Source: Yoonia sp. I 8.24
Lineage (GTDB): Bacteria; Pseudomonadota; Alphaproteobacteria; Rhodobacterales; Rhodobacteraceae
Length of the DNA: 64,000 nucleotides
Direction of reading: 5' to 3'
Assembly (NCBI RefSeq): GCF_022096995.1
Contig: NZ_JACXGQ010000004.1
Coordinates: forward strand, 1 to 64,000
In this document: positions 27,021 through 36,973 of the stretch, one piece after another
Numbering within the stretch: the first letter of the stretch is position 1
Layout of the letters: every line of letters begins with the position of its first letter
Notes under the pieces: model-generated
What the model was told of the DNA's origin: nothing
The model's database searches: none
Seen by the model: only the letters and a program-made list of their open reading frames with translations
Made by a program: the position numbers and the translations under genes

Positions 27021-27070
27021 GGTGGATTGAAATCCACCCTACGCCCGTAGGGTGGGTCTTGACCCACCCC
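27021..27070. repeat. Double palindromic repeat, GGTGGAT family
   Basis: Two palindromes back to back: GGTGGATT-GA-AATCCACC followed by CTACG, then GTAGGGTGGGTC-TT-GACCCACC. Each has the outer CTAC / GTAG flank. Related single units occur at 37589 and 39632. It sits between the rpmB terminator and hrpB. Confidence 0.75.
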
Positions 27071-27108
27071 GCTTGCATGCCGCCGCCGCATGCCGCAAAC
27101 ACAAGCCC

Positions 27109-29514
27109 ATGACCGCGCTTCCAATTGATCCCATCCTGCCAGAGCTGATCGCTGCAATACGCACGCAAGGCTGTGCTGTTTTGCAAGCGCCGCCGGGCGC
27201 AGGTAAAACCACACGTGTCCCGCTCGCAATGTTAGAGGCGGCTGTGACCCCCGGCAAAATCATCATGCTAGAGCCACGCCGCCTTGCCGTGCGCGCTGCG
27301 GCTGATCGGCTTGCCGAAGGTTTGGGCGAAACACCCGGCCAGCGCGTCGGCTACCGGATGCGCGGCGACAGTAAGCCTGGCAGTAAGATCGAGGTCGTGA
27401 CCGAAGGCATCCTGACCCGGATGATTCAATCGGACCCCGACCTATCGGGCATCGGCGCGATAATCTTTGACGAATTCCACGAACGCTCGCTCAATGCCGA
27501 TCTTGGGCTCGCGCTTGCATGGGAGGCCCGTCAAATCTTACGCCCTGACCTGATTGTGGTCGTCATGTCAGCGACATTGGACGCGGCCCCCGTTGCCGCG
27601 ATGCTTGATGATGCACCGGTGGTTACGTCCGAAGGCCGTTCTTACCCGGTCACCACCCATCACTTGCCCAAATCGCTTCCCAAAACCACCCGGCTCGAAG
27701 CGGCTACCGCTGATCTGGTCGTCAATGCTGTCGCGCAAACAACCGGTGGTGTTTTGGTTTTTCTGCCCGGCGAAGGCGAAATCAGACGTGTCGCGCAAAA
27801 CCTGACAGGACGGTTACCCCCTGGCTGCCACATCCGGCCATTATACGGCGCGCTCCCCTTCAAAGAGCAACGCGCTGCCATCGCCCCAGAGACCAACGAG
27901 CGCAAAATTGTGCTCTCCACCTCGATCGCAGAAACCTCGTTAACCATCCAAGATATCCGCGTCGTGGTCGATGCAGGCCGCGCGCGACGCGCGAGGTTTG
28001 ATCCCGGTTCCGGGATGTCACGGCTCGTGACCGAACGGGTTAGCCGGGCCGAGGCTACGCAGCGCGCAGGTCGCGCGGGTCGTGTCGCGCCGGGTAACGC
28101 CTATTGTCTATGGACCAAAGGCGAAGAAGGCGCGTTGCCCGCCTTTGCCCCAGCCGAGATCGAGGCCGCTGATCTTGCCGGACTCGCCCTTGAAATCGCG
28201 GCATGGGGCAGTGACGACCTGTGCTTTTTGACCCCGCCCCCTGCTGGCGGCTTGGCCGAAGCCCGCGCCCTTTTGCAAGGGTTGGGCGCATTGGACAGCG
28301 CATTGCAGATCACAGCGCATGGGCGCGCATTGGCCGCGTTGCCCTTGCACCCACGCCTTGCACATATGTTGCAGATCGCAGGCGCCCAGGCAGCCCCGCT
28401 TGCGGCCCTTTTGGCCGCCCGCGACCCTTTGCGCGGAGCGCCCAGTGATTTGTCTCTGCGTATCACCGCGCTGCGCGGGCGCTATGATGGGCCGGGGCAG
28501 GTAAATCATGCGGCGCTTACCCAGATAAAATCCGAAATTCCGCGTCTATCCAAAGGGCTGCCCAAAGCCCCCTCTTTGTCGCTTTCCGCGATGGCGGCAT
28601 TGGCCTACCCGGACCGCGTGGGATTGCGACGCAAAGGCGACGACCCGCGCTATGTGCTTTCAGGCGGCAAGGGCGCCATTTTAGATGCCGGTGATCCATT
28701 GGCCGGGCAACGATTGATCGTGGCAACCGATCTAGACGGCGACACCCGTGAAGCGCGCGTTAGGCAAGCGGTGACGATCACCGAAAGCGAATTGCGTGAC
28801 GTGTTTGGCGACCATATATCTTGGACCGATCTATGCCTATGGTCGCGGCGCGAAAATCGGGTTTTGACGCGGCGGCAAGAACGGTTTGGCGCATTGATCT
28901 TGGATGACCGCAGTTGGTCGGATGCCCCAGATGACGCCGTGGCACACGCGATGCTTGATGGGGTGCGGCAATTGGGGCTGCGCCCAAGTGCTGCGGCGAA
29001 CCGGTTTCGGGCCCGTGTTGCCCTGTTAGACGATCTACCTGCAATGGAAGACGCTGCGCTGCTGGATGATCTGGAAACCTGGCTTTTGCCGCATTTGAAT
29101 GGGGTGCGCTCTGCCGCCGATTGGAAAGGGTTTGACCTACTCCCTGCCTTGCGTGCCATGTTGGATTGGCAACAAACACAACGGCTCGACAATGCGGCGC
29201 CCGCCCATTTTACAACCCCGCTAGGGCGTAAAATTCCGATTGATTACGGTGGCGAAGCGCCCGGGATCACCTTACGCCTACAAGAGATGTTTGGGGTCAC
29301 CACGCATCCGAAGGTTGGGCAAACGCCGCTGCGTGTCACGTTGCTGTCGCCGGGTCAAAAACCCGTGCAAGTCACACAAGATATTGTTGGGTTTTGGGCG
29401 ACGTCTTATGCTGATGTGCGACGCGATATGCGCGGACGGTATCCGCGCCATCCGTGGCCCGAAGATCCCACTCAAGCAGACCCAACATTGCGCGCGAAAC
29501 CGCGGGGCACATGA
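27109..29514 (+). CDS. hrpB: ATP-dependent helicase HrpB
   Basis: DEAH/RHA-type helicase of unknown cellular role. 801 residues, full length. Motif I APPGAGKTT near 27-35, motif Ia EPRRLAVRA, motif II as DEFH (in IFDEFHERSLNADLG), motif III SATLD, QRAGRAGR for motif VI, and the HrpB-specific C-terminal domain. The start was set at MTALPIDP because the family starts there and the upstream codons fall in the repeat. No other gene is coupled to it. Confidence 0.95.
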   Translation: MTALPIDPILPELIAAIRTQGCAVLQAPPGAGKTTRVPLAMLEAAVTPGKIIMLEPRRLAVRAAADRLAEGLGETPGQRVGYRMRGDSKPGSKIEVVTEGILTRMIQSDPDLSGIGAIIFDEFHERSLNADLGLALAWEARQILRPDLIVVVMSATLDAAPVAAMLDDAPVVTSEGRSYPVTTHHLPKSLPKTTRLEAATADLVVNAVAQTTGGVLVFLPGEGEIRRVAQNLTGRLPPGCHIRPLYGALPFKEQRAAIAPETNERKIVLSTSIAETSLTIQDIRVVVDAGRARRARFDPGSGMSRLVTERVSRAEATQRAGRAGRVAPGNAYCLWTKGEEGALPAFAPAEIEAADLAGLALEIAAWGSDDLCFLTPPPAGGLAEARALLQGLGALDSALQITAHGRALAALPLHPRLAHMLQIAGAQAAPLAALLAARDPLRGAPSDLSLRITALRGRYDGPGQVNHAALTQIKSEIPRLSKGLPKAPSLSLSAMAALAYPDRVGLRRKGDDPRYVLSGGKGAILDAGDPLAGQRLIVATDLDGDTREARVRQAVTITESELRDVFGDHISWTDLCLWSRRENRVLTRRQERFGALILDDRSWSDAPDDAVAHAMLDGVRQLGLRPSAAANRFRARVALLDDLPAMEDAALLDDLETWLLPHLNGVRSAADWKGFDLLPALRAMLDWQQTQRLDNAAPAHFTTPLGRKIPIDYGGEAPGITLRLQEMFGVTTHPKVGQTPLRVTLLSPGQKPVQVTQDIVGFWATSYADVRRDMRGRYPRHPWPEDPTQADPTLRAKPRGT

Positions 29515-29585
29515 GCGTGATTTGCATTACGAATCACGTCATGTTAGAAAATTGTTAATAATATGAGACGATTGTCAGGCACAAT

Positions 29586-30047
29586 ATGACTTCTATGTTG
29601 AATAATTTTTGGCGGGGCGCCTTGCTTCCGCTCATGAAACGTCCGCCCGCATTGCAGGTCGCAGCGCTGTGTCACCGCGAAGGTGACGCTGGCACAGAGG
29701 TATTGCTTGTCAGCAGTTCTAGCGGTCGTTGGATTTTGCCCAAAGGTTGGCCCATCGACGGGCTCACCGCAAGCGAAGCCGCACAACAAGAAGCATGGGA
29801 AGAAGGCGGCGTTAAGAAAACATCAGTTGACTCCGCTGGGGTACAGTCGTTTTTAGGTGAAAAACGGTTCGACAACGGGTCTGTGGTTCCCTGCGAAATC
29901 AAAGTATTTCCGCTGAAAGTCAAAAAAATATCCGACGACTATCCCGAAGCGGAACGTCGCGACCGCATTTGGGCGTCTCCCTCGCGGGCGGTTGAACTTG
30001 TCGAAGACCCCGGCCTGAAGCAAGTTATCGAAAGCTTTGCGGCATAA
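29586..30047 (+). CDS. Nudix hydrolase
   Basis: 153 residues. The Nudix box is present as G-x5-E-x7-QEAWEEGGV (about residues 58-75), with Gln replacing the usual Arg of REUxEE. GRWILPKGWP precedes it, the pattern of the diphosphoinositol/diadenosine polyphosphate (DIPP-like) branch. It may hydrolyse nucleoside or inositol polyphosphates; the substrate is not determinable. Next to the phosphate transporter but 76 bases apart. Confidence 0.88.
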   Translation: MTSMLNNFWRGALLPLMKRPPALQVAALCHREGDAGTEVLLVSSSSGRWILPKGWPIDGLTASEAAQQEAWEEGGVKKTSVDSAGVQSFLGEKRFDNGSVVPCEIKVFPLKVKKISDDYPEAERRDRIWASPSRAVELVEDPGLKQVIESFAA

Positions 30048-30123
30048 GGCATCTTTTCATAAATATATTGTGACATAGGCGCAAAGTGTTTACCCCGTCC
30101 CCAATTCACAGCGGGGGAACGTG

Positions 30124-31605
30124 ATGCCTGATACCGAACCATCCAATCAATGGAAGACGCTTGATCGCGACCTTGGCCGTATTGGCGCGGTGGAATACGC
30201 CGCGCAATACGTGAGCCGCCCGCTGGTCGGATTGGGTATATCCTTGGCATTTATCATCATTGCTGCCCTAGCCAGCTCGTTGTTTTTCGGAGGCGATTCA
30301 GTCTCTTACGTTGTGATCGCCGCAGCTGCCTTTGGGGCCTATATGGCTGTGAACATCGGTGCAAATGATGTCGCCAACAATATGGGGCCTGCGGTTGGCG
30401 CAAACGCTTTGACCATGGGCGGGGCGATCGTGATCGCCGCGCTTTGTGAAAGTGCGGGTGCCTTGCTTGCGGGTGGCGACGTCGTGTCGACAATTTCTAA
30501 AGGGATCATTGACCCGCAAAGCGTCGCGAGCAGCGAAGTTTTCATCTGGGCGATGATGGCTGCGCTGATTTCCTCGGCACTATGGGTGAATTTGGCAACT
30601 TGGGTCGGCGCGCCCGTATCCACGACCCACTCAGTTGTTGGGGGTGTGATGGGCGCCGGGGTTGCTGCGGCCGGGTTTGCCGCTGTGAACTGGCCCACGA
30701 TGGGGGCGATTGCGGCAAGCTGGGTGATTTCGCCTGTGCTTGGTGGTGTGATTGCAGCCGCGTTCCTTGCCTTTATCAAGACCGCGATCATCTACCAAGA
30801 CGACAAGATCGCAGCCGCGCGCCGCTGGGTGCCCGTGCTCATCGGGATCATGGGCGGCGTGTTTGCGATGTATTTGGCCATGAAAGGGCTCAAGCGGATC
30901 ATCACGGTTGACCTGTTCACTGCCTGTATGATCGGCTTTGTTCTTGCAGCGGCGATCTATGCAATCTCGACGCCATTGGTGCGGCGTCAATCACAGGGGC
31001 TTGAGAACCGCAACAAATCGCTAAAAGTGCTGTTTAGGATCCCTTTGATCCTCTCGGCCGCGCTCTTGTCATTTGCCCATGGGGCCAATGATGTTGCGAA
31101 CGCCGTCGGGCCCTTGGCCGCGATCGTGCATGCCGAAAGCTTTGGCACCTTCGCGGGCAAGGTCGACATTCCAACTTGGGTGATGGTGATCGGGGCCTTT
31201 GGGATTTCGTTTGGGCTGATCTTATTTGGCCCAAAACTGATCCGGATGGTGGGTAGCCAAATCACCAAGCTGAACCCGATGCGTGCCTATTGTGTCGCGC
31301 TTTCTGCCGCCATTACAGTGATCATCGCAAGCTGGCTTGGCCTGCCCGTATCATCCACACATATCGCCGTGGGTGGTGTGTTCGGAGTTGGTTTCTTTCG
31401 CGAATGGGACGCCGAGCGCCGCGCCCGCAAGTCATCCGCCGTGCGCCCAAACATCAAACGCGTGGCCCCCGAAGAACGGCGTCGCCGCAAACTGGTCCGC
31501 CGCTCGCACTTTATGACAATCATCGCAGCATGGGTCATCACCGTCCCCGCAGCGGCCGTGATGTCTGCGATCATCTTTATGGGGCTGCACGCAGTATTTG
31601 TTTAA
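30124..31605 (+). CDS. Inorganic phosphate transporter, PiT family
   Basis: 493 residues, about eleven helices. Both inverted-repeat signatures are present: GANDVANNMGPAVGANAL near 79 and GANDVANAVGP near 320, which bind phosphate and the coupling cation. A cytoplasmic loop of basic residues separates the last helices (RRARKSSAVRP). The annotated start is ATG at 30124, with GTG immediately before it; GGGGGAAC provides the ribosome-binding site. No PhoU-like (DUF47) gene lies beside it, unlike many PiT loci. Confidence 0.93.
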   Translation: MPDTEPSNQWKTLDRDLGRIGAVEYAAQYVSRPLVGLGISLAFIIIAALASSLFFGGDSVSYVVIAAAAFGAYMAVNIGANDVANNMGPAVGANALTMGGAIVIAALCESAGALLAGGDVVSTISKGIIDPQSVASSEVFIWAMMAALISSALWVNLATWVGAPVSTTHSVVGGVMGAGVAAAGFAAVNWPTMGAIAASWVISPVLGGVIAAAFLAFIKTAIIYQDDKIAAARRWVPVLIGIMGGVFAMYLAMKGLKRIITVDLFTACMIGFVLAAAIYAISTPLVRRQSQGLENRNKSLKVLFRIPLILSAALLSFAHGANDVANAVGPLAAIVHAESFGTFAGKVDIPTWVMVIGAFGISFGLILFGPKLIRMVGSQITKLNPMRAYCVALSAAITVIIASWLGLPVSSTHIAVGGVFGVGFFREWDAERRARKSSAVRPNIKRVAPEERRRRKLVRRSHFMTIIAAWVITVPAAAVMSAIIFMGLHAVFV

Positions 31606-31822
31606 GCGTATACTTGCAAAACCATCATGAAGCACGGGCTTGGTCACATATGAGATCTGCAGTTGAGGTGCCTATTCATCAGGTGCAGCGAATGGCGGCT
31701 GTGAGCCCAACTTGACCGATGCTGCACGACGAACGAAGGGCAGCTTATGGTTTCTGTGATGAAGCACTTGCACCTGTGCTCTCAGGGTAAGATGATCGCT
31801 TGGTAAACTCGGAGATTCAGCG

Positions 31823-33040
31823 ATGGCAGCTTCACTACTGGTCAAAAACGTAAACTTTCGACTGCTCTTTGGTGCAGGTACGATGACCAATTTAGGTGAT
31901 GGATTGGTCATTTTGGCGCTGCCATGGTTGGCGACTTTGATGACGCAGAATCCGGTTGCTATTGCCGCCGTCGCTGCCGCAGGACGCTTACCGTGGTTGT
32001 TTTTTGCGATCCCTGCTGGCGTCATTGTCGACAATGCAGATCATCGCAAGCTTATCGCGCGCACCGATCTGTTGCGGGCAGCGATTGTTCTGGCGATTCT
32101 GATGTTGGCAATGAATGAACAGGCTCGCGGGGCTGTGTGGGTGCTAGCAGGGCTGGCCTTCATCTTGGGGTCGGCAGAGGTCCTACGGGATAATGCAGCC
32201 CAAACCATGCTCCCATCGATTGTGGACCCGGAAGACCTCGAACGAGCGAATGGCCAGCTTTGGAGCAGTGAGCAGCTAACGGGGCAGTTTATTGGCCCTC
32301 CTTTGGCAGGGCTTCTGATCGCTGCGGGGATCGGTATTCCATTTGGTGTCGATGCAGCGCTCCTCGTTTTGGCCGCCGGTTTGGTCTGGATGATCTCCCT
32401 TCAACCGAAGGTGAAGGGTACTGCCAGCTTTCGGGCAGCACTGGTTGAAGGGATCACATTCATGCGACGCGATCCACTTTTGCTAAGACTGGCGATTGTT
32501 CTCGGCATTGCGAACTTCATCGCGACCGCAACCATAACCGTGCAAGTTCTTTTCGCGCAGGATGTCTTGGCGTTGTCGGCATTTCACTATGGCTGGGTGC
32601 TTTCCACAGCCGCAGTCGGTGCAATTACTGGTAGCTTGCTCGCACCCAAGCTAATCTCGCTGTTTGGGACCCAGGTTTGCCTCTACCTTTCGATTGTGGC
32701 TTGGGCGCTTGGCTATGCAATAATCGGGATCAGCCATTCGGGCGTCACGATGGGCATAGCTCTGTTTGTCGTCATGGCGGGTGCGATGGTTTGGAATGTG
32801 ATCACAGTGTCTTGGAGACAGCGCCGTATCCCGTCCAGTCTGCTTGGTAGGGTTAACAGTATTTACCGTTTCTTCGGCTGGGGTTCGATGCCCTTGGGGG
32901 CCTTGGCTGGCGGTGTGGCCGTGTCAGTTCTGGAAGGGGAGTTGGGTCGTGAGCTCGCTCTGCGTTCGACATTCGGAATGGCGGGTCTCGCCTGCGCTTT
33001 CCTGTTGGTATTCGCCCTGTTCAAATTGCGTTTGGATTGA
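31823..33040 (+). CDS. MFS transporter (EntS-like)
   Basis: 405 residues with about twelve helices. The start LVKNVNFRLLFGAGTMTNLGDGLVILALPWLA and the AGVIVDNADHRKLIARTDLLRA loop match the MFS_3/EntS branch of exporters. Wobble use looks less G/C-biased than its neighbours, consistent with later acquisition; this was judged by eye. The 217 bases before it contain no gene. Substrate unknown. Confidence 0.88.
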   Translation: MAASLLVKNVNFRLLFGAGTMTNLGDGLVILALPWLATLMTQNPVAIAAVAAAGRLPWLFFAIPAGVIVDNADHRKLIARTDLLRAAIVLAILMLAMNEQARGAVWVLAGLAFILGSAEVLRDNAAQTMLPSIVDPEDLERANGQLWSSEQLTGQFIGPPLAGLLIAAGIGIPFGVDAALLVLAAGLVWMISLQPKVKGTASFRAALVEGITFMRRDPLLLRLAIVLGIANFIATATITVQVLFAQDVLALSAFHYGWVLSTAAVGAITGSLLAPKLISLFGTQVCLYLSIVAWALGYAIIGISHSGVTMGIALFVVMAGAMVWNVITVSWRQRRIPSSLLGRVNSIYRFFGWGSMPLGALAGGVAVSVLEGELGRELALRSTFGMAGLACAFLLVFALFKLRLD

Positions 33041-33150
33041 GCAATTGCAGACCTTCATCAAGGGAAAAGTAATGACCGTTCTGTCCCACATAGCAGACAT
33101 CTCTGAGTCGACGCCGGCGGCGACGCGAATGAGCGCACAACGTGAATCCA

Positions 33151-33168
33151 GGGCGGGTTATCCCGCCC
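33151..33168 (-). terminator. Hairpin downstream of argF
   Basis: A perfect 7-bp stem GGGCGGG / CCCGCCC with a TTAT loop lies 10 bases beyond the argF stop on the minus strand. No T-run is obvious, so it may be a weak terminator or a 3' stabiliser. Confidence 0.6.
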
Positions 33169-33177
33169 CGTTATTCG

Positions 33178-34083
33178 CTACTTTCCAACGCAGTAACGCA
33201 TAATCGCTTTTTGCGCGTGGAGCCGGTTTTCGGCTTCGTCGAAGATCACTGAATTTTTGCCGTCCATGACGCTGCTAGTGGCTTCGTCATCGCGGTGGGC
33301 GGGCAGGCAATGCATGAACAATGCATCTTCCTTGGCCTTAGACATCAGCGCGTCATTCACCTGATAGCCGCGCAGCTGGTTATGGCGCCGCTCACGTGCG
33401 GATTGCGGATCATGCATCGACACCCATGTATCTGTGACCACCAAATCAGCACCTTCCACGGCCTTATCCGGGTCGCGTTCGGTTGTATAAAGCCCTGACA
33501 CCCCATCCTCTGGGTCAAGCGGTTCTGGACCAGTGAACACCAGTTCAAAATCAAACTGTTTGGCCGCATGTGCAAAGCTCGTGAACACGTTGTTGCCGTC
33601 GCCAGACCAGACAACCTTTTTCCCCTTGATCGGGCCGTTATGTTCCTCGAACGTCATGATATCGGCCATGATCTGGCAGGGGTGCGTGCGGTTGGTCAGC
33701 CCGTTGATCACCGGAACGCTCGCGTATTCGGCCATCTCCATCAGCGTTTGTTCCTCAAACGTGCGGATCATGATCATATCGACATAGCGCGATAGTACGC
33801 GCGCAGTATCAGCGATGGTTTCGCCATGGCCCAGTTGCATGTCGCTACCCGACAGCACCATTGTCTGCCCGCCCATTTGGCGCACCCCCACGTCAAACGA
33901 CACGCGGGTCCGCGTGGATGGTTTTTCAAAGATCAGCGCAACCATATGGTTCGCGAGCGGTTGATCCGCGTCAGGCGTGCCTTTTGGCAGGCCTTTGCGG
34001 GCGTCTTTGGTCGCGCGGCCATTGCGGATAATTTCATGCAAATCTTCCGCGGGTGTCGTGTGGATATCAAGAAAATGCGTCAT
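33178..34083 (-). CDS. argF: Ornithine carbamoyltransferase
   Basis: Makes citrulline from ornithine and carbamoyl phosphate. 301 residues. Carbamoyl-phosphate motif [10 protein letters not shown] near 55, HPCQ near 128 and the ornithine-binding HCLPAH near 258 are intact. The start was set at MTHFLDIHT, where homology begins. Last gene of argD-GNAT-argF. Confidence 0.96.
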   Translation of the reverse strand: MTHFLDIHTTPAEDLHEIIRNGRATKDARKGLPKGTPDADQPLANHMVALIFEKPSTRTRVSFDVGVRQMGGQTMVLSGSDMQLGHGETIADTARVLSRYVDMIMIRTFEEQTLMEMAEYASVPVINGLTNRTHPCQIMADIMTFEEHNGPIKGKKVVWSGDGNNVFTSFAHAAKQFDFELVFTGPEPLDPEDGVSGLYTTERDPDKAVEGADLVVTDTWVSMHDPQSARERRHNQLRGYQVNDALMSKAKEDALFMHCLPAHRDDEATSSVMDGKNSVIFDEAENRLHAQKAIMRYCVGK

Positions 34084-34121
34084 AAGTTTCGCTTTATTTT
34101 TTGGGCCCTTCGGCCAGTCAG

Positions 34122-34604
34122 TCAAAGGTGTGTCATCACCTGAACAAGTTTGCCATCGCGCGTTGGCGCAAGGCGTCGGTTGTGAAATCCAGCCTGTCGG
34201 TAGATTGCGATCGCCCGTGTATCAGTCGTATTCGGTCCCACGGCAACAAGCGTGTGCTTGCGACGCAACGCCCGCACCCATGCCTCAATGTAACCGGTGG
34301 CATGCCCCGGCCCCAAGAAATCGGCATTGCCCACAAATGTTTCCATCGCGCGGGTTCCAACTGGCATATCTGTGAATTCCGGCCGGCCAGATGTGCCTGT
34401 TTCAAAGTCGCTGACAAAGGCAAATGGGATGTGTGACAACCCGACAATATGCATGCTGATATTGGGATTTTTCATGTTGTCCGTAATGCGTGCGATTTGC
34501 CTGTCAGCGTCGGGCCACCATGCCTTAACATGCGCTGTGTTAAACCAGCGGCGAAGTAGGCTTAGGTCGTCTTTGGTTAACAGGCGGAAATCGTAATTAC
34601 GCAT
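34122..34604 (-). CDS. GNAT acetyltransferase inside the argD-argF cluster
   Basis: 160 residues. Begins [19 protein letters not shown], the N-terminal pattern of AAC(6')-like GNAT enzymes. A WWPDA stretch follows, then the [13 protein letters not shown] region of the acetyl-CoA-binding motif and [11 protein letters not shown] near the C-terminus. Its start overlaps the argD stop by 8 bases, so it is translationally coupled. A role with an arginine intermediate or a small amine is possible; the aminoglycoside-like resemblance alone does not show resistance. Confidence 0.8.
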   Translation of the reverse strand: MRNYDFRLLTKDDLSLLRRWFNTAHVKAWWPDADRQIARITDNMKNPNISMHIVGLSHIPFAFVSDFETGTSGRPEFTDMPVGTRAMETFVGNADFLGPGHATGYIEAWVRALRRKHTLVAVGPNTTDTRAIAIYRQAGFHNRRLAPTRDGKLVQVMTHL

Positions 34605-35778
34605 TGGCTCCCTTCAACTGTGCCGCAGCGGCGTCGATTTTGTCAACGGCTGACGTGATATCAGCGTCGGTAATGGTCAGTGCCGGTAGCAGACGGATCA
34701 CATTATCCGCTGCGGGCACCGTCAAGACACCCTGCGCATAGCCCGCGTTGACCACATCGATGTTTACCGCTTTGCATTTCAGTCCAAGCATAAGCCCTGA
34801 TCCGCGCACCTCTTCGAAAACATCCGGGTGGGCCGCGACAAGACCTTCAAGCTTTTGGCGAAAAAACCCTGCTTTGCGGTTCACTTCAGCCAAAAACACG
34901 TCGTCCGCGACGATCTCCATCACCTTTGCGCCGACGGCGCAGGCCAACGGGTTACCGCCATAGGTGGATCCATGCGTGCCCGCCGTCATGCCTGATGCGG
35001 CGTTTTCCGTTGCCAGCACAGCGCCCAACGGGAAACCACCACCGATGCCCTTGGCAACCATCATGATATCGGGGGTCACCCCGGCCCATTCATGTGCAAA
35101 TAACCTGCCTGTCCGGCCCATGCCGCATTGCACCTCATCAAAGATCAACAAGGCCCCATGCGCATCACACAGATCACGCATTGCTTTCAGGTCGGCGTCA
35201 GGCACCGGACGAATACCGCCCTCGCCCTGCACGGGTTCAATCATGACAGCCGCCGTTGTGCCGCTAATGGCAGCCTCTAGCGCGGCCATATCGCCAAATT
35301 CTAAATGGGTGAAACCGGGCAGTAAAGGCCCAAACCCTTTGGTCATTTTTTCAGACCCCGCGGCTGCAATCCCGGCGCTTGAGCGGCCGTGGAAAGACCC
35401 TGAAAAGGTGATAATCTCAACCCGTTCGGGCTGATCTTTATCAAACCAATATTTGCGGGCCATTTTCACGGCCAATTCACAGGCTTCGGTGCCAGAGTTG
35501 GTAAAAAACACCGTATCCGCAAAGGTATTATCCACCAGCGCATCCGCCAGTTTTTGCTGGGCAGGAATGTTATAGAGGTTCGACAGGTGCCAAACGGCTT
35601 GGGCTTGGGTAGTGAGCGCTTCGACGAGGGCCGGATGGGCGTGGCCCAGCGCATTCACGGCGATCCCTGCGCCCATGTCCAAAAATCGGCGGCCATCTTG
35701 CTCCGTCAACCAAGACCCTTCGCCAGACACGAATGTCAGCGGGGCACGTGAATAAGTTGGCAAAACAGACGCGATCAT
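34597..35778 (-). CDS. argD: Acetylornithine aminotransferase
   Basis: PLP transaminase of arginine synthesis. 393 residues. Conserved SGTEACELAVKMARKY, FSGSFHGRSSAG near 130, DEVQCGMGRTGRLFA near 217-231 and the PLP-lysine region MMVAKGIGGGFPLGA near 243. The start was set at MIASVLPTY, preceded by AAGGA eight or nine bases ahead; earlier in-frame starts are unsupported. Leads the argD-GNAT-argF operon. Confidence 0.95.
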   Translation of the reverse strand: MIASVLPTYSRAPLTFVSGEGSWLTEQDGRRFLDMGAGIAVNALGHAHPALVEALTTQAQAVWHLSNLYNIPAQQKLADALVDNTFADTVFFTNSGTEACELAVKMARKYWFDKDQPERVEIITFSGSFHGRSSAGIAAAGSEKMTKGFGPLLPGFTHLEFGDMAALEAAISGTTAAVMIEPVQGEGGIRPVPDADLKAMRDLCDAHGALLIFDEVQCGMGRTGRLFAHEWAGVTPDIMMVAKGIGGGFPLGAVLATENAASGMTAGTHGSTYGGNPLACAVGAKVMEIVADDVFLAEVNRKAGFFRQKLEGLVAAHPDVFEEVRGSGLMLGLKCKAVNIDVVNAGYAQGVLTVPAADNVIRLLPALTITDADITSAVDKIDAAAAQLKGANA

Positions 35779-35959
35779 GGTGATCATCCTTATCAATAGA
35801 CCAATTGGTGCAGACCAAGGGCCGAGTGTCAATGTTGGGGAATGAAAAGAAGACGTGACAATAGGCGGCGCAAATTAGCGTCGGCGTCGGCTTACATATG
35901 TCAAACGTGTCTTCATAGGGCGTGCGTATCGCAACTTGAAGGTAGTGTGAAGCCCTAAA

Positions 35960-36769
35960 TCAAGCCTTCAGACGGTAACCTGTCCGCATCCATCGCAGAC
36001 ATATGCCCAACACCACCAAACAAGCAGTGCCGACCACACAAAGCCCCACCCAAGGGCTGCTATCAGACACGCCAATCATCCCGTACCGTACGCCGTCGAT
36101 GATGTAGAAAAACGGGTTCACATGGCTAAGCGTTTGCAAAAACCCGGGCAGCGCATCGATGGAATAGAAAGTGCCTGATAGAAACGCGAGTGGCGTCACC
36201 AGAAAATTCGAAATCGCCGAAAGCTGGTCAAATCTATTGGCGAATATCCCTGCGATCATCCCCAAACCGCCCATGAGCACAGATCCCAACAATACAAATA
36301 GGACCGCCCAAGCCGGATTTTGCAAGCCAACGCCAAGAAAAAGAAATGACCCAAGCGCAATCACAACCGCGACCAACGCTCCGCGTGCGACCGCACCGCC
36401 GATGTAGCCAAAGACCAATTCGCCAGCCGAGAGCGGCGGCATCAGCGTATCAACAATATTGCCTTGCACTTTGGCAGAGGCCAAGCTGGAGGATGTATTC
36501 GCAAATGCGTTCTGGATTACCGTCATGGTTAATATCCCCGGCGCGAGAAACGTCATAAAGGGCACGCCCATCACATCCCCGCGCTGTGGGCCAATGGCGA
36601 TCGTAAAGATCATCAAGAACAGGCCTGCGTTGATCAGCGGGGCCATCACCGTTTGTGACCAAACATTCATGAAGCGTTTGATTTCACGGCGCACCAACGT
36701 CCAAGTGCCCAGCCAGTTCACACGCCCAAAGCGGCGCACGCCCATTGCGGATTTTGCGGTCATATTCAT
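35960..36769 (-). CDS. ABC-2 type transporter permease, orphan
   Basis: About 269 residues and six helices. RFMNVWSQTVMAPLINAGLFLMIF starts the first helix; GVPFMTFLAPGILTMTVIQNAFANTSSSL and PLSAGELVFGYIGGAVARG match the NodJ/ABC-2 permease family. The C-terminal part has TFYSIDALPGFLQTLSHVNPFFYIIDGVRYG. No ATP-binding partner is adjacent on either side, so it must pair with a protein encoded elsewhere. A Met two codons in is the alternative start. Confidence 0.87.
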   Translation of the reverse strand: MNMTAKSAMGVRRFGRVNWLGTWTLVRREIKRFMNVWSQTVMAPLINAGLFLMIFTIAIGPQRGDVMGVPFMTFLAPGILTMTVIQNAFANTSSSLASAKVQGNIVDTLMPPLSAGELVFGYIGGAVARGALVAVVIALGSFLFLGVGLQNPAWAVLFVLLGSVLMGGLGMIAGIFANRFDQLSAISNFLVTPLAFLSGTFYSIDALPGFLQTLSHVNPFFYIIDGVRYGMIGVSDSSPWVGLCVVGTACLVVLGICLRWMRTGYRLKA

Positions 36770-36973
36770 GTTCCCTTGCCTGCCCCGTGACATAGCCTAT
36801 TCGCCAGAATTGACCAGTACGAACGACGCAAAACTGCGCCCGATCTGCCATAGCGCGCGAAAACCTTGATCACATGCTTCACATCCCTGCGCACAAATAC
36901 TATTGTAAGGCTTGAACAGATTTTTAGGCCCGATAAATCACCTTATCCGGCCCACTGAACCAAAGGAATCCAT

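Noticed and set aside
27047-27108. Upstream extension of hrpB
   Set aside because: The extra codons come from the palindromic repeat; homology starts at 27109.
31606-31822. A gene between the phosphate transporter and the MFS gene
   Set aside because: No frame with protein-like character; only a short motif shared with 15427-15455.
33072-33203. A 43-codon plus-strand frame between the MFS gene and argF
   Set aside because: It runs through the argF terminator hairpin and into the antisense of argF; no domain or composition support.
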